64,000 nt of DNA from Alcanivorax sp. 1008 (GTDB taxonomy: Bacteria; Pseudomonadota; Gammaproteobacteria; Pseudomonadales; Alcanivoracaceae), in the NCBI RefSeq assembly GCF_020667895.1, contig NZ_JAFMPS010000006.1, positions 1 through 64,000 on the forward strand. The letters are read 5' to 3'. Positions within the stretch are counted from its first letter, which is position 1. Each line of letters starts with the position of its first letter. The position numbers were made by a program, and so were the translations under genes. This document shows, one piece after another, positions 55,478-62,703 of the stretch. Below the pieces are notes generated by a model. It had not been told where the DNA came from and did no database searches. It was given only the letters and a program-made list of their open reading frames with translations.

Positions 55478-57601
55478 ATGAAGCGATCTTACTGGCTAGC
55501 CCTGGTGGCACAGGCCCTGATCTGGACCACCACAATTCACAGCCCCGCCGCTCTGGCCGGCGCCACCGACGATGCCGTCTACCAGATGGCGCAGCAATGC
55601 TATGCCATCCGTTCACCGGGCACGGGCAAGTATCTGCAAAACCGCAATGGCGTGTTCCAGTTTGCCACCACCGATGTCAATCAGGCCGAGAAGTTCTTCA
55701 TGAAGCCGGCGCGACTCGGCGACTTCCTGATGACCGACCGCAACGGCCGCTACCTCAGCAGCGTGGTGCCTTTGGTGGAAACACCGGCTTCCAATCCGGG
55801 TCTTGCCGCCGAATGGGACATCAGCGCTGCGCAGGTCAGCAGTAGTCATTTCCGCTTCCGCTTCAAGAACCGCCTGACCCAGGCACCGGTCCAGTATGAG
55901 TGGATAAAGAGTACCAAACATAGCTGGTGGCGCTTTACCTGGTACACCCATGAGCCGCGTCTGGAGCAGCATTTTGATGTGGTACGTCGCGGTGATTGCC
56001 GCTCCTATCCGGAAATTGCCTCTGGCGTGCGCGGCGACCGCAATCGGCTGAAGGGCAACGTCACTGATCCAGTGCGCGGCTTTGTTGATGCCCACGCCCA
56101 CATCACCTCCTATGAGTTCATGGGCGGCAAGGTGATCCATGGCGCGCCATTCCACAAGTACGGCGTTCCGTATGCGCTCAGTGATGCGAAGGAGAGTCAT
56201 GGACCGAATGGTCAGCTCGATATCATCGGCAAACTTGAGGTGAAGGGCGACCCCACATTTACTTATGACACCAGGGGCTGGCCGCATTTCCCCTATTGGC
56301 CTTCAAAGGATGCAAAAACGCATACTGGTTACTACTGGTCGTGGATTGAGCGGGCCTGGTTGTCCGGTCAGCGCGTCCTGGTGACGCAACTGGTAGAGAA
56401 TCAGGTGCTGTGTCTGGCGCAATCCACCCTCAACCCGATTGGCTGGCTGCCGCACAACAGCTGCGACACAATGGCCAGCATCCGGCTTCAGGCAGAACGC
56501 ATCAGACAACTGCAAGACTACATTGATGCCCAGTATGGCGGGCCAGGCAAAGGCTTCTTCCGTATCGTCACTTCCCCGCAGCAGGCGCGTCAGGTGATTG
56601 CGCAGGGCAAGTTGGCCGTGATTATGGGGGTGGAAGCCTCTGAAACACTGAACTGCGGCGTTCGTGATTTCTGCAGCATATCGAAAATCGAACAGGGACT
56701 GACGGAGCTTTACAATCTGGGTATCCGCAGCATTTTCCCTACCCACAAATCAGATAACCAGTTTGGAGGCTCCATCCTCGCTGACGGATTCGTGAACATC
56801 GGCCAAGCACTGGCTACCGGCCACTACTTCGAAACCGAGCGCTGCGACGACAGAACCAGAGGCATGAACATGACCTCCGGCTTCCCGGTGATCGGTGAGG
56901 TTCCGGTGGTGCAGGATCTGCTGGCACAGATCGGCGCAAGCCCGAGCTATGATGACCACGGCGATCACTGCAACCGCCACGGGATCACCCCGTTTGGCAT
57001 ATACCTCGTCAACCGCATGATCGATCTCAACATGATCATTGATCTGGACCATCTTGGCTCGGATACCACCAATCAGGTGATGCAGATCGTTGAAGCGAGG
57101 AACTACAGCGGCATCGTCAGTTCCCACAGCTTCATGCACAGCGCCAAGGACGGGAGCACCCATGTCAACAAGCAGAAAATGCTGGATATGGGCGGCTTTG
57201 TGGCCACCTACGTGCAGGATGCCGATGGTGGTGGCTATGCCCGTGATCTGGCGGCGGTGAAGAAGACCCCGTACCTGAAAGCCGTTGGTATCGGCACCGA
57301 CACCTCTGGCCTGTCAGCTCAGCCTGGACGTCGTGGCAGCGCCGCATCCAGCCCGCTGCCTTACCCCTTCACCACCGAGTTCGGCCTGACCTTCGATCGC
57401 CAGGTGTCCGGCACACGCACCTTCGACCTCAACAATGAAGGACTGGCCCACTACGGCCTGCTGGCTGATCTGGTCCAGGACACCCGCCTGCGTCAGGGTG
57501 GCGAGGTCTACGATGCGATCATGAACTCGGCGGAGGGCTATCTGCAGATGTGGGAGCGTGCCGAGGCCAATAACAGCAGCGGACATATCAACCCTTTCTG
57601 A
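55478..57601 (+). CDS. Exported M19-like metallopeptidase with extra N-terminal beta domain
   Basis: A 707-residue exported protein with a signal peptide (1-28). Residues 35-165 form an added beta-rich domain with repeats like CYAIRSPGTGKYLQN and DFLMTDRNGRYLSS, resembling a beta-trefoil (fascin/ricin-like) layout. From about 200 a metal-dependent TIM barrel begins with FVDAHAHIT, continues with VIMGVEASE and LNMIIDLDHLG, and ends with IGTDTSGL. The amidohydrolase/membrane-dipeptidase (M19) type is the best match; the barrel has long insertions. A GGAGATGC site precedes the start. A terminator follows. Confidence 0.72.
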   Translation: MKRSYWLALVAQALIWTTTIHSPAALAGATDDAVYQMAQQCYAIRSPGTGKYLQNRNGVFQFATTDVNQAEKFFMKPARLGDFLMTDRNGRYLSSVVPLVETPASNPGLAAEWDISAAQVSSSHFRFRFKNRLTQAPVQYEWIKSTKHSWWRFTWYTHEPRLEQHFDVVRRGDCRSYPEIASGVRGDRNRLKGNVTDPVRGFVDAHAHITSYEFMGGKVIHGAPFHKYGVPYALSDAKESHGPNGQLDIIGKLEVKGDPTFTYDTRGWPHFPYWPSKDAKTHTGYYWSWIERAWLSGQRVLVTQLVENQVLCLAQSTLNPIGWLPHNSCDTMASIRLQAERIRQLQDYIDAQYGGPGKGFFRIVTSPQQARQVIAQGKLAVIMGVEASETLNCGVRDFCSISKIEQGLTELYNLGIRSIFPTHKSDNQFGGSILADGFVNIGQALATGHYFETERCDDRTRGMNMTSGFPVIGEVPVVQDLLAQIGASPSYDDHGDHCNRHGITPFGIYLVNRMIDLNMIIDLDHLGSDTTNQVMQIVEARNYSGIVSSHSFMHSAKDGSTHVNKQKMLDMGGFVATYVQDADGGGYARDLAAVKKTPYLKAVGIGTDTSGLSAQPGRRGSAASSPLPYPFTTEFGLTFDRQVSGTRTFDLNNEGLAHYGLLADLVQDTRLRQGGEVYDAIMNSAEGYLQMWERAEANNSSGHINPF

Positions 57602-57621
57602 GCCTCTGCGCACCGGGCCAG

Positions 57622-57652
57622 GCCGGCCCCTTCGGGCCGGCTCTGTGTTTTC
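57622..57652 (+). terminator. Terminator of the M19-like gene
   Basis: An eight-base-pair stem GCCGGCCC/GGGCCGGC with loop CTTC, 20 bases after the stop, followed by T-rich CTCTGTGTTTTC. Confidence 0.75.
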
Positions 57653-57730
57653 ACGCTAGAGCAGGGTGTTTGCGCTGCATTATACGATCACGGCTATGTG
57701 GCCTTTCCAGGCTGTCTTTTTGGCCGCAGG

Positions 57731-57940
57731 CTACGGCTGAGATTCATCCTCAATGAATTTACAGGCGTCCTCGAACTGATAATCCAGACCCACCCAAACT
57801 GTATAAGAGTCTGCGTTCACAAATCCCGGCGCCGGCCCTGAATGCTCGCCACCGACATATATAGGCACACCGTTCAACTCTAATGTGAGCTTTGCATTAA
57901 AGGCCTCTGTTCTATCGATGGTGCTAAAGAGCTTTTTCAT
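57731..57940 (-). CDS. Small cassette-like protein, distal in array 2
   Basis: A 69-residue protein beginning MKKLFSTIDRTEAFNAKLTL, with NADSYTVWVGLDYQFEDACKFIED. No signal or TM. Same strand and AT-rich style as the cassettes. A core-like GCATAAC at 57954-57960 lies upstream. I see no attC after its stop, where the DNA to 57653 lacks a GTT core, so this is perhaps the truncated last cassette. Family not recognised. Confidence 0.5.
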   Translation of the reverse strand: MKKLFSTIDRTEAFNAKLTLELNGVPIYVGGEHSGPAPGFVNADSYTVWVGLDYQFEDACKFIEDESQP

Positions 57941-57953
57941 TTACTCCTTCCCG

Positions 57954-57996
57954 GCATAACGTTGCCCGCATGGCTAGGCTGCATTACTTAGCTCGG
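57954..57996 (-). repeat. Degenerate attC-like site
   Basis: GCATAAC at 57954-57960 fits an R' core; the other end only has an ATTACTT near 57983-57996 and lacks GTT. Included because of position between two cassette-like genes. Confidence 0.35.
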
Positions 57997-58591
57997 TCTT
58001 TGCTGAGGAAATAACGCGAAACGCAGACCGATACAATAGAACAAGAAGTGCTAACGCTATAATTATGTCAGGCCAGCCTGACCCTAATAACCAAACGCCT
58101 CCAGCAGCAACAATTACTGAAAGGTCTGACGCAATGTCGTTGCGTGAGCATTCCCATACTGAGCTCATATTCACATCTTCATGGCGGTGACGCCAAAGAA
58201 GGAAAAGGCATGCGAAGTTTGCAATAAGGCTTAGAGTTCCGAAGATACCCATTGCCTCGAAAATAGGCACGCTTGGCACTAAAAGCTTGTAAATTATTTG
58301 GCCTGTTACAATTAATGCTGCCAAAAGAATAAGTGCGCCTTTGAAAAGAGCAACTTTAGCTTTAGTGCCCGTACCACGGGATACAGCATATAAACTTAAT
58401 GCATAAGTCAGAGCGTCGCCGAAACTATCAAAGCTACTAGCTAGTAAGGCGGTAGAGTCACCATATATGGCAGCACAAACAATCACCATGAACATGATGG
58501 CATTGATGCCTAATACTATTTTTAGTGTTCCTCTTTGTCGTTCTTCTTGAAGTGCATTTACCGAACATCCTCCGTCACAACATCCGCTCAT
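57974..58591 (-). CDS. Cation-efflux-like membrane protein (CDF transmembrane part)
   Basis: A 205-residue protein starting MSGCCDGGCSVNALQEERQ, a cysteine-rich metal-like tip. Six hydrophobic segments follow. DSFGDALTYALSLYAVSR in TM2 matches the CDF DxxxD/HxxxD site, and SVWECSRNDIASDLSVIVAAG is the NDxxxD version of the TM5 site. There is no cytoplasmic C-terminal domain. CDF proteins expel Zn, Co or Cd. Found here as a probable gene cassette, with a degenerate attC after its stop. Confidence 0.8.
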   Translation of the reverse strand: MSGCCDGGCSVNALQEERQRGTLKIVLGINAIMFMVIVCAAIYGDSTALLASSFDSFGDALTYALSLYAVSRGTGTKAKVALFKGALILLAALIVTGQIIYKLLVPSVPIFEAMGIFGTLSLIANFACLFLLWRHRHEDVNMSSVWECSRNDIASDLSVIVAAGGVWLLGSGWPDIIIALALLVLLYRSAFRVISSAKTELSNAA

Positions 58592-58605
58592 ATGTCTATT
58601 CTCAT

Positions 58606-58644
58606 CTGTAACGACTACTCATAAATCGCTATTCGCAGTTAGGT
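58606..58644 (-). repeat. Short attC-like site
   Basis: CTGTAAC (58606-58612) and GTTAGGT (58638-58644) bound 25 bases of poorly paired DNA. Cores fit the consensus with one mismatch, but the site is short (39 bp), so it may be a deletion product. Confidence 0.4.
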
Positions 58645-58742
58645 TGCTGAAACCAGGGCGATGCATAGCTAAAAAGGCCAGCATCGCCCAGAGCGAAGGA
58701 TTGGTGGTCAAGAATAACCTGGGCAATGAGTTCGGCTCTCAT
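58629..58742 (-). CDS. Possible 37-residue cassette peptide
   Basis: Starts MRAELIAQVILDHQSFALGD and stops at the attC-like core 58638-58644. An upstream in-frame TAA limits it to this length. No good ribosome-binding site. Listed only because the position relative to the core is what cassette genes show. Confidence 0.25.
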   Translation of the reverse strand: MRAELIAQVILDHQSFALGDAGLFSYASPWFQQPNCE

Positions 58743-58831
58743 ATATTAAAGGGGCACGGTTATCCCTAAGGCATAAGACACACTTATATATGATGGGGCG
58801 GCGAAAAAATCGATATCTTCCATTCATTTTA

Positions 58832-58881
58832 ACACCTCCTCGGTTAGGAGAAGGTGTCCACTAAATCGGGGGGGAACTACA
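58832..58881. mobile_element. Solo right end of the IS3-family element
   Basis: Fifty bases nearly identical to the right end of the IS3 copy at 27947-27995, including CTCGGTTAGGAGAAGG, GTGTCCACTAAATCGGGG and the terminal CTACA, with two extra G. No orfA or orfB remains. It is followed by an attC end, as the complete copy is. Likely the scar of a deletion from a larger element. Confidence 0.85.
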
Positions 58882-58893
58882 TCCCTGCTTGCC

Positions 58894-58907
58894 TGGCCTT
58901 GTTAAGG
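58894..58907 (-). repeat. attC end adjoining the solo IS3 end
   Basis: TGGCCTTGTTAAGG with core GTTAAGG (58901-58907), 9 bases from the stop of the LRR-like gene. The rest of the site is lost beyond the IS3 scar. It matches the attC end rebuilt at 28009-29229. Confidence 0.6.
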
Positions 58908-58916
58908 AGTCGAACT

Positions 58917-59600
58917 TTAATCATAATTATCAAACCACCGACATTTTAGGTCTGGCCTAATTACCCGAAGCTGGTCGAAACTGCTTTTTGGGGCAAATCT
59001 TGCTACAGAGAAATACTTTAGCTTCGGGTTGCTCGCAACATAATCCAGGTTCTTATCCTTGAGCTGCACGGAGGACATAAAGAGCGCCTCAAGTTCAAGC
59101 ATATTAGAAAAGGGCTCCAGAGAATCGACTTGTTGCTTGGTCCATATGTCTCCCTCTACTCCAAGGGCAACCAATTTCTTTGCGCCCTTAAGAAACCAAT
59201 AATCAGTGATCTCTTTTGACTCCTTAATCCAAAGCTTCTTTAGGCTTGGCATATCCTTAAGTCTGTCTAGGCCCTCGCAGGGCTTGCACTTAACCAAAGC
59301 TAGATATCTCAAGTTGGGCAAGCCCTCCAGTCTTCCGATGTCCTCGACCTCAATCTTTGAGAGGACTAGACTATCTAGGGTCTTTAGACGGCATATTTCG
59401 TCAAGAAAGGAATCATTAACGGACGTGGCTGTTAAATGCTCCAAACTCTCAAGCTGCCCTATTCCAATGTGAGAGTTCTGCTTTCTCCAAAAATTAAGAT
59501 ATTTAATTTCCTTTGGAATCTCCGCGGAGCGACGATACAAGTCCTTGTGATGATACCTCTCACGATATATGTCATGTGACTCTGCATCGGACGCTGACAT
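58917..59600 (-). CDS. Leucine-rich-repeat-like cassette protein
   Basis: A 227-residue protein beginning MSASDAESHDIYRERYHH. The open frame continues 34 codons upstream, but those lie in the attC 59607-59711; AGGAG from the R' core itself sits just before the chosen ATG. Residues 45-200 contain regularly spaced leucine-rich units such as LEHLTATSVNDSF, LDSLVLSKIEVED, LRYLALVKCKPCEG and LKKLWIKESKEI. These suggest a small LRR solenoid for protein binding. Function unknown. Confidence 0.65.
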   Translation of the reverse strand: MSASDAESHDIYRERYHHKDLYRRSAEIPKEIKYLNFWRKQNSHIGIGQLESLEHLTATSVNDSFLDEICRLKTLDSLVLSKIEVEDIGRLEGLPNLRYLALVKCKPCEGLDRLKDMPSLKKLWIKESKEITDYWFLKGAKKLVALGVEGDIWTKQQVDSLEPFSNMLELEALFMSSVQLKDKNLDYVASNPKLKYFSVARFAPKSSFDQLRVIRPDLKCRWFDNYD

Positions 59601-59606
59601 GCCAAC

Positions 59607-59711
59607 TCCTAACGCTATGCTCACCGGGTAAATTTTCGATGGCGGCTTTTGTGCGGCCTTATGCACAAAAGGTGACAGCGGAAATTTATCCGGTGCAGCC
59701 AATTGTTAATC
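59607..59711 (-). repeat. attC site (105 bp), same type as 30046-30150
   Basis: Plus-strand cores TCCTAAC (59607-59613) and GTTAATC (59705-59711). Same length and about 85% identical to the site in array 1, with the TTTTGTGC/GCACAAAA apical stem conserved. The neighbouring gene's stop TAA (59706-59708) is in the R'' core. Confidence 0.88.
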
Positions 59712-60317
59712 GCGACTCAGGTGTGGCCGCACCAAGTCCTCTATCTTTGCGATCGCCTCCCGTATAGCAGGAGATAATGTATCAGTTTCCATCTCAGAGG
59801 CATTTAAATCTGAGCGTATTCGGACGGCAAAATCTCGATCTCCAAAGTCTTGATGTCCAGAGTACTCATTTCGAATGAATGCATCTATTGAGGCTCGGAG
59901 CCTAACCGCAAGGCGCCTGAGTTCCTGCGCGGCGTCTTTCACTGCAGTCCCCCAAAGCGCTTCCGCCTCGAGTGTGGCAGAGTCAAACTCCTGGACCGCA
60001 TCCATTACGGGTTGCCACCTGTTCTTATAGACATGCACCCAGGCATCGCCTTTCTCATTGGAACTGTAGTTGCCTAGCGCCCCTTGATATCCCTCGGGAA
60101 ACTCGGAAGCAGAAACAAAAGGAGAGCGACAGTCTTGAATTTCATTCCTTAATCTATAAACGGACTTCATGAACTGGCGTGCAACTTCAAAGTTCGTTCT
60201 ACCAGAAAGCTCCGCTTTCCACTTCTCAAGACCTCTATACGCCACAAATGCAGTAGTGGCTGCGGCACCAGCAAGAAATATATCTTTGAGAGCCGTGAAC
60301 ACGTCCGCTGCGCTCAT
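59706..60317 (-). CDS. Cassette protein with N-terminal membrane helix
   Basis: 203 residues: MSAADVFTALKDIFLAGAAATTAFVAYRGLEKW at the N-terminus is a TM anchor with short lumenal side. The remaining 170 residues are helical, with FEVARQFMKSVYRLRNEIQD and KDAAQELRRLAVRLRASIDAF. This N-TM plus helical layout is common in phage-defence and integron proteins of unknown role. GGAGTGATAA precedes the start. Confidence 0.65.
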   Translation of the reverse strand: MSAADVFTALKDIFLAGAAATTAFVAYRGLEKWKAELSGRTNFEVARQFMKSVYRLRNEIQDCRSPFVSASEFPEGYQGALGNYSSNEKGDAWVHVYKNRWQPVMDAVQEFDSATLEAEALWGTAVKDAAQELRRLAVRLRASIDAFIRNEYSGHQDFGDRDFAVRIRSDLNASEMETDTLSPAIREAIAKIEDLVRPHLSRD

Positions 60318-60331
60318 TTATCACTCCATTC

Positions 60332-60392
60332 GATTAACGCCCGCGCAATAGGCGCGAATTTATGCGCGTCCTTAATGACGCACTTGTTATAT
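60332..60392 (-). repeat. attC site (61 bp)
   Basis: Plus-strand cores GATTAAC (60332-60338) and GTTATAT (60386-60392), with arms GCCCGCGC/GCGCG and TGCGCGTC. One mismatch to the consensus in the first core. Confidence 0.75.
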
Positions 60393-60394
60393 CC

Positions 60395-60763
60395 TTATAC
60401 TTCACGTGTGAAACTTTGTAACTGTGCAATTAGGCTGCCTAAATCCTTATTGTCTGGATCTTTATCAAGAGCGTTCTTAAGCTCAAATACTGATTGATCT
60501 AGCTTGCCATAGTGAGCGTAAATTTGAGCTTTTTGAATATAAGGCAACTTAGTGGAAGCCAAGACAGAAGAAGAAATAATGCCATCAAAAATAATGCGTT
60601 TTCGATGAAAAGAGTAATTTAGAGCACTTAATATAACTAGGCATAGAACTGCCACTAGAGAATAAAAAGGCTTGGTCTGGAAAATAAAGAAATGAAAAGT
60701 AAAAGCAGAAATGGCTACTAGGATAGCCATTGCCTGAATTACTTTTTTATCCTCTTTTCTCAT
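60395..60763 (-). CDS. Two-TM cassette protein with TPR-like C-terminus
   Basis: A 122-residue protein starting MRKEDKKVIQ; the open frame extends 13 codons upstream into the next attC, so this ATG is preferred although no ribosome-binding site is clear. Two TM helices (about 10-28 and 34-50). The C-terminal IQKAQIYAHYGKLDQSVFELKNALDKDPDNKD is a good single TPR-like unit. Stop is 2 bases from the R'' core. Function unknown. Confidence 0.6.
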   Translation of the reverse strand: MRKEDKKVIQAMAILVAISAFTFHFFIFQTKPFYSLVAVLCLVILSALNYSFHRKRIIFDGIISSSVLASTKLPYIQKAQIYAHYGKLDQSVFELKNALDKDPDNKDLGSLIAQLQSFTREV

Positions 60764-60784
60764 ATTGCTTTGATGCCCGTGTAG

Positions 60785-60843
60785 ATATAACGCTTCAAAC
60801 ACCGGCCCAGTTTACTGCGTCCGAGTGCTTTGATTTGTTAGGG
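60785..60843 (-). repeat. attC site (59 bp)
   Basis: Plus-strand cores ATATAAC (60785-60791) and GTTAGGG (60837-60843). The stop of the 60812-61327 gene lies inside the site. Confidence 0.75.
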
Positions 60844-61327
60844 CCGACTCCGGCACACCGCGCGACCGAAGCAGCTCTTTGATTTCAGAGAGCATCTCAA
60901 CACTTTCACTATATCCTTGCTCTCGCCACTTTCTTGTTTCCTCATCATCACCATCAACCGGCAAAGCCCATTCTGGGCCAAAGACAATAGGATGCTCTTT
61001 TCTGTAGGCTGCCATTAATTCTACGTATCCATCAAGATTTGATGTAACTTCAGGAAGAAAGAATTCAGAAAGAAGTTTATTGCCTGACTTTCGATACATC
61101 ATGTATCTATGCAGCCCAATATCTATATTCAGCTCAAACAAATGGACAACGTTTTCAATCTTGTCTTTTTCGATTGATGCCAGCTGGTGGCGTGACAAAG
61201 CACCCTGAACAATTTCCTCAAGTAGACTTAAATTTCTGATGCCCTCCTTAAATCCGTAAAAGACCCCGCCAGCAAAGCTAATTGCCGAGAAAAGTAGTGC
61301 CGTAGTCAATGCTGCGATTTTATTCAT
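60812..61327 (-). CDS. First cassette protein of array 2, exported or anchored
   Basis: 171 residues. The N-terminus MNKIAALTTALLFSAISFAGGVFYGF is a signal or anchor. The rest is helical and acidic (KIENVVHLFELNIDIGLHRYMMYRKSGNKLLSEF...). Family not recognised. It is the first gene of the array from the right-hand boundary, and a tiny upstream frame (61367-61320) overlaps its start. Confidence 0.6.
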   Translation of the reverse strand: MNKIAALTTALLFSAISFAGGVFYGFKEGIRNLSLLEEIVQGALSRHQLASIEKDKIENVVHLFELNIDIGLHRYMMYRKSGNKLLSEFFLPEVTSNLDGYVELMAAYRKEHPIVFGPEWALPVDGDDEETRKWREQGYSESVEMLSEIKELLRSRGVPESALTNQSTRTQ

Positions 61328-61367
61328 TATCTAGCTCTAACAGTTTATTCATTCGAAGCGTCGACAT
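61320..61367 (-). CDS. Possible 15-codon leader peptide across the array 2 boundary
   Basis: A frame coding MSTLRMNKLLELDNE crosses the boundary core GTTAGAG and stops 8 bases into the first cassette gene, so its TAA overlaps the ATGAATAA start region. The same arrangement (leader across the core) is seen at array 1. In class 1 integrons such an overlapping leader (ORF-11) raises expression of the first cassette. No strong ribosome-binding site. Confidence 0.3.
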   Translation of the reverse strand: MSTLRMNKLLELDNE

Positions 61368-61580
61368 AATTCTTTGCCTACTTAACCCCTTTCGAGTTTT
61401 GTCGACTAGGTAGGTAATGATTATTCACATCAACCACTTACCAAGCCACAAAAAATAGTAGCGATATGACAAAACTCGATACGTCGATATAATTCGGTGT
61501 CTATAACGCGCAATGTCACTCTAATATCACTTCCAAAAATCAGTTAGTTAGCTATGCCTGCTACGGTGGATTGCAGTAGT
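61328..61580. promoter_or_regulatory. Right boundary of array 2 with repeats
   Basis: Boundary core CTCTAAC at 61335-61341, sharing AATAA(A)CTGTTA (minus strand) with the array 1 boundary. A 19-bp imperfect direct repeat (61354-61372 and 61477-61495, 16/19 identical). A 12-bp inverted repeat TCGAGTTTTGTC (61392-61403) and GACAAAACTCGA (61468-61479). A TATAAT at 61488-61493 could be a plus-strand -10 box. No gene is supported otherwise. Confidence 0.45.
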
Positions 61581-62645
61581 TCACCCGGCGGTCGTTGAGC
61601 AAAGCCTTTCAAGTGCCCAGTCCACATGCTCCTTTACCATTTCCGGCACGTCCTTTTGCCGCTGCTGCAGCGCGGCAATCACCTCCGCGGACCGGGATCC
61701 ATTTCCCAGTGCTACAGCCAGGTTCCTCAACCATCCCGCATAACCAGTGCGGCGAATCGGAGAGCCTTCGGTGCGGTGCAGGAATTCTTCTTCAGTCCAC
61801 ATGAACAGTTCCAGCAGGGAGGCCTGGTCCAGTCCGTGGCGTGGTTGGAAGTCGCCTTCCTCGCTGTGTCGGGCAAAGCGATTCCACGGGCACACCAGTT
61901 GGCAGTCGTCGCAGCCGAAGATGCGGTTGCCGATCAGCGGGCGCAGCTCGGTAGGGATGGCACCTTTGTGCTCGATGGTCAGATAGGAAATGCACTTGCC
62001 CGCGTCGAGTTGATACGGCGCGATGATTGCTGCGGTAGGGCAGATATCGATGCAGGCACTACAGGTGCCGCAGTGGTTGCTGGCCGGTTGGTCCAGCGGC
62101 AGGGGCAGGTCTGTGTAGATCTCGCCAAGAAAGAACCAGCTGCCTGCTTTACGGTTGATGATCAGGGTGTGTTTGCCTTGCCAGCCGAGGCCGGCTTTTT
62201 CCGCAAGGGGCTTTTCCATTACCGGGGCGCTGTCGACGAAGGCGCGGGCCAGTTCGCTGTCTTTTACTGCATGGCGAATTTGCTCGGCCAGTTTGCCCAG
62301 ACGTTTGCGGATCAGCTTGTGATAGTCCCGGCCCAGGGCGTAGCGCGAGATATAGGCCTTGTCTGGGTCGCGCAGCAGTTCCATGGTGGCGATGTCGGCG
62401 GGTAGGTAGTCCATGCGTAGCGAGATGACCCGCAGGGTCCCCGGTTCCAGGTCCGCCGGGCGGCTGCGTTTGCGGCCGTGGGCGGCCATCCAGTCCATGC
62501 CCGCCTGATGGCCGTCGGCCAGCCAGGCATCCAGCCGCTGTTCAGCCAGGGTCAGGTCGATGTCGGCAATACCGACCTGCTGGAAGCCGAGTTCACGGCC
62601 CCAGTGTCTGATTTGTGTCGCCAGTTCGCCAAGATCTACAGACAC
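61581..62645 (-). CDS. queG: Epoxyqueuosine reductase
   Basis: A 354-residue cobalamin and [4Fe-4S] enzyme for the last step of queuosine synthesis in tRNA. Two ferredoxin-type cluster motifs are HCGTCSACIDICPT (about 190) and GCDDCQLVCPWN (about 244). The DUF1730 N-terminal domain and the APVMEKPLAEKAGLGW segment are standard. It is divergent from nnr, the usual neighbour in Pseudomonas; orn normally lies beside it and is here 16.5 kb to the left. Confidence 0.96.
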   Translation of the reverse strand: MSVDLGELATQIRHWGRELGFQQVGIADIDLTLAEQRLDAWLADGHQAGMDWMAAHGRKRSRPADLEPGTLRVISLRMDYLPADIATMELLRDPDKAYISRYALGRDYHKLIRKRLGKLAEQIRHAVKDSELARAFVDSAPVMEKPLAEKAGLGWQGKHTLIINRKAGSWFFLGEIYTDLPLPLDQPASNHCGTCSACIDICPTAAIIAPYQLDAGKCISYLTIEHKGAIPTELRPLIGNRIFGCDDCQLVCPWNRFARHSEEGDFQPRHGLDQASLLELFMWTEEEFLHRTEGSPIRRTGYAGWLRNLAVALGNGSRSAEVIAALQQRQKDVPEMVKEHVDWALERLCSTTAG

Positions 62646-62703
62646 ATCATGAGCTCGCCTTCAGGGAGGGCTATAATCGGCGGCAATTACACAGGGTGCA
62701 AAT

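Larger units (their letters stand above)
58592..58916. other. Region with degenerate attC, solo IS3 end and a tiny frame
   Basis: Contents: CTGTAAC (58606-58612) and GTTAGGT (58638-58644), a possible shortened attC; a 37-codon frame on the minus strand (58742-58629) whose TAG stop falls next to the GTTAGGT core; a 50-base solo IS3 right end (58832-58881); and the attC end TGGCCTTGTTAAGG (58894-58907). No longer gene is supported. Confidence 0.5.
57941..61341. other. Integron cassette array without integrase (CALIN 2)
   Basis: Minus-strand genes 57974-58591, 58917-59600, 59706-60317, 60395-60763 and 60812-61327 (and probably 57731-57940) with attC-like sites between them, same orientation as array 1. 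Three sites (59607, 60332, 60785) are clear; two (57954 and 58606) are degenerate. One attC is 85% identical to that at 30046 in array 1, and both arrays carry the IS3 right end next to a TGGCCTTGTTA attC end. No intI between the M19-like gene and queG. Confidence 0.82.

Noticed and set aside
55324-55845. 173-codon frame overlapping the start of the M19-like gene
   Set aside because: It is an alternative-frame shadow; the M19-like frame has a signal peptide and recognisable domains.
57653-57730. attC after the 69-residue gene
   Set aside because: The sequence lacks both cores; the last cassette seems truncated or the gene is not a cassette.
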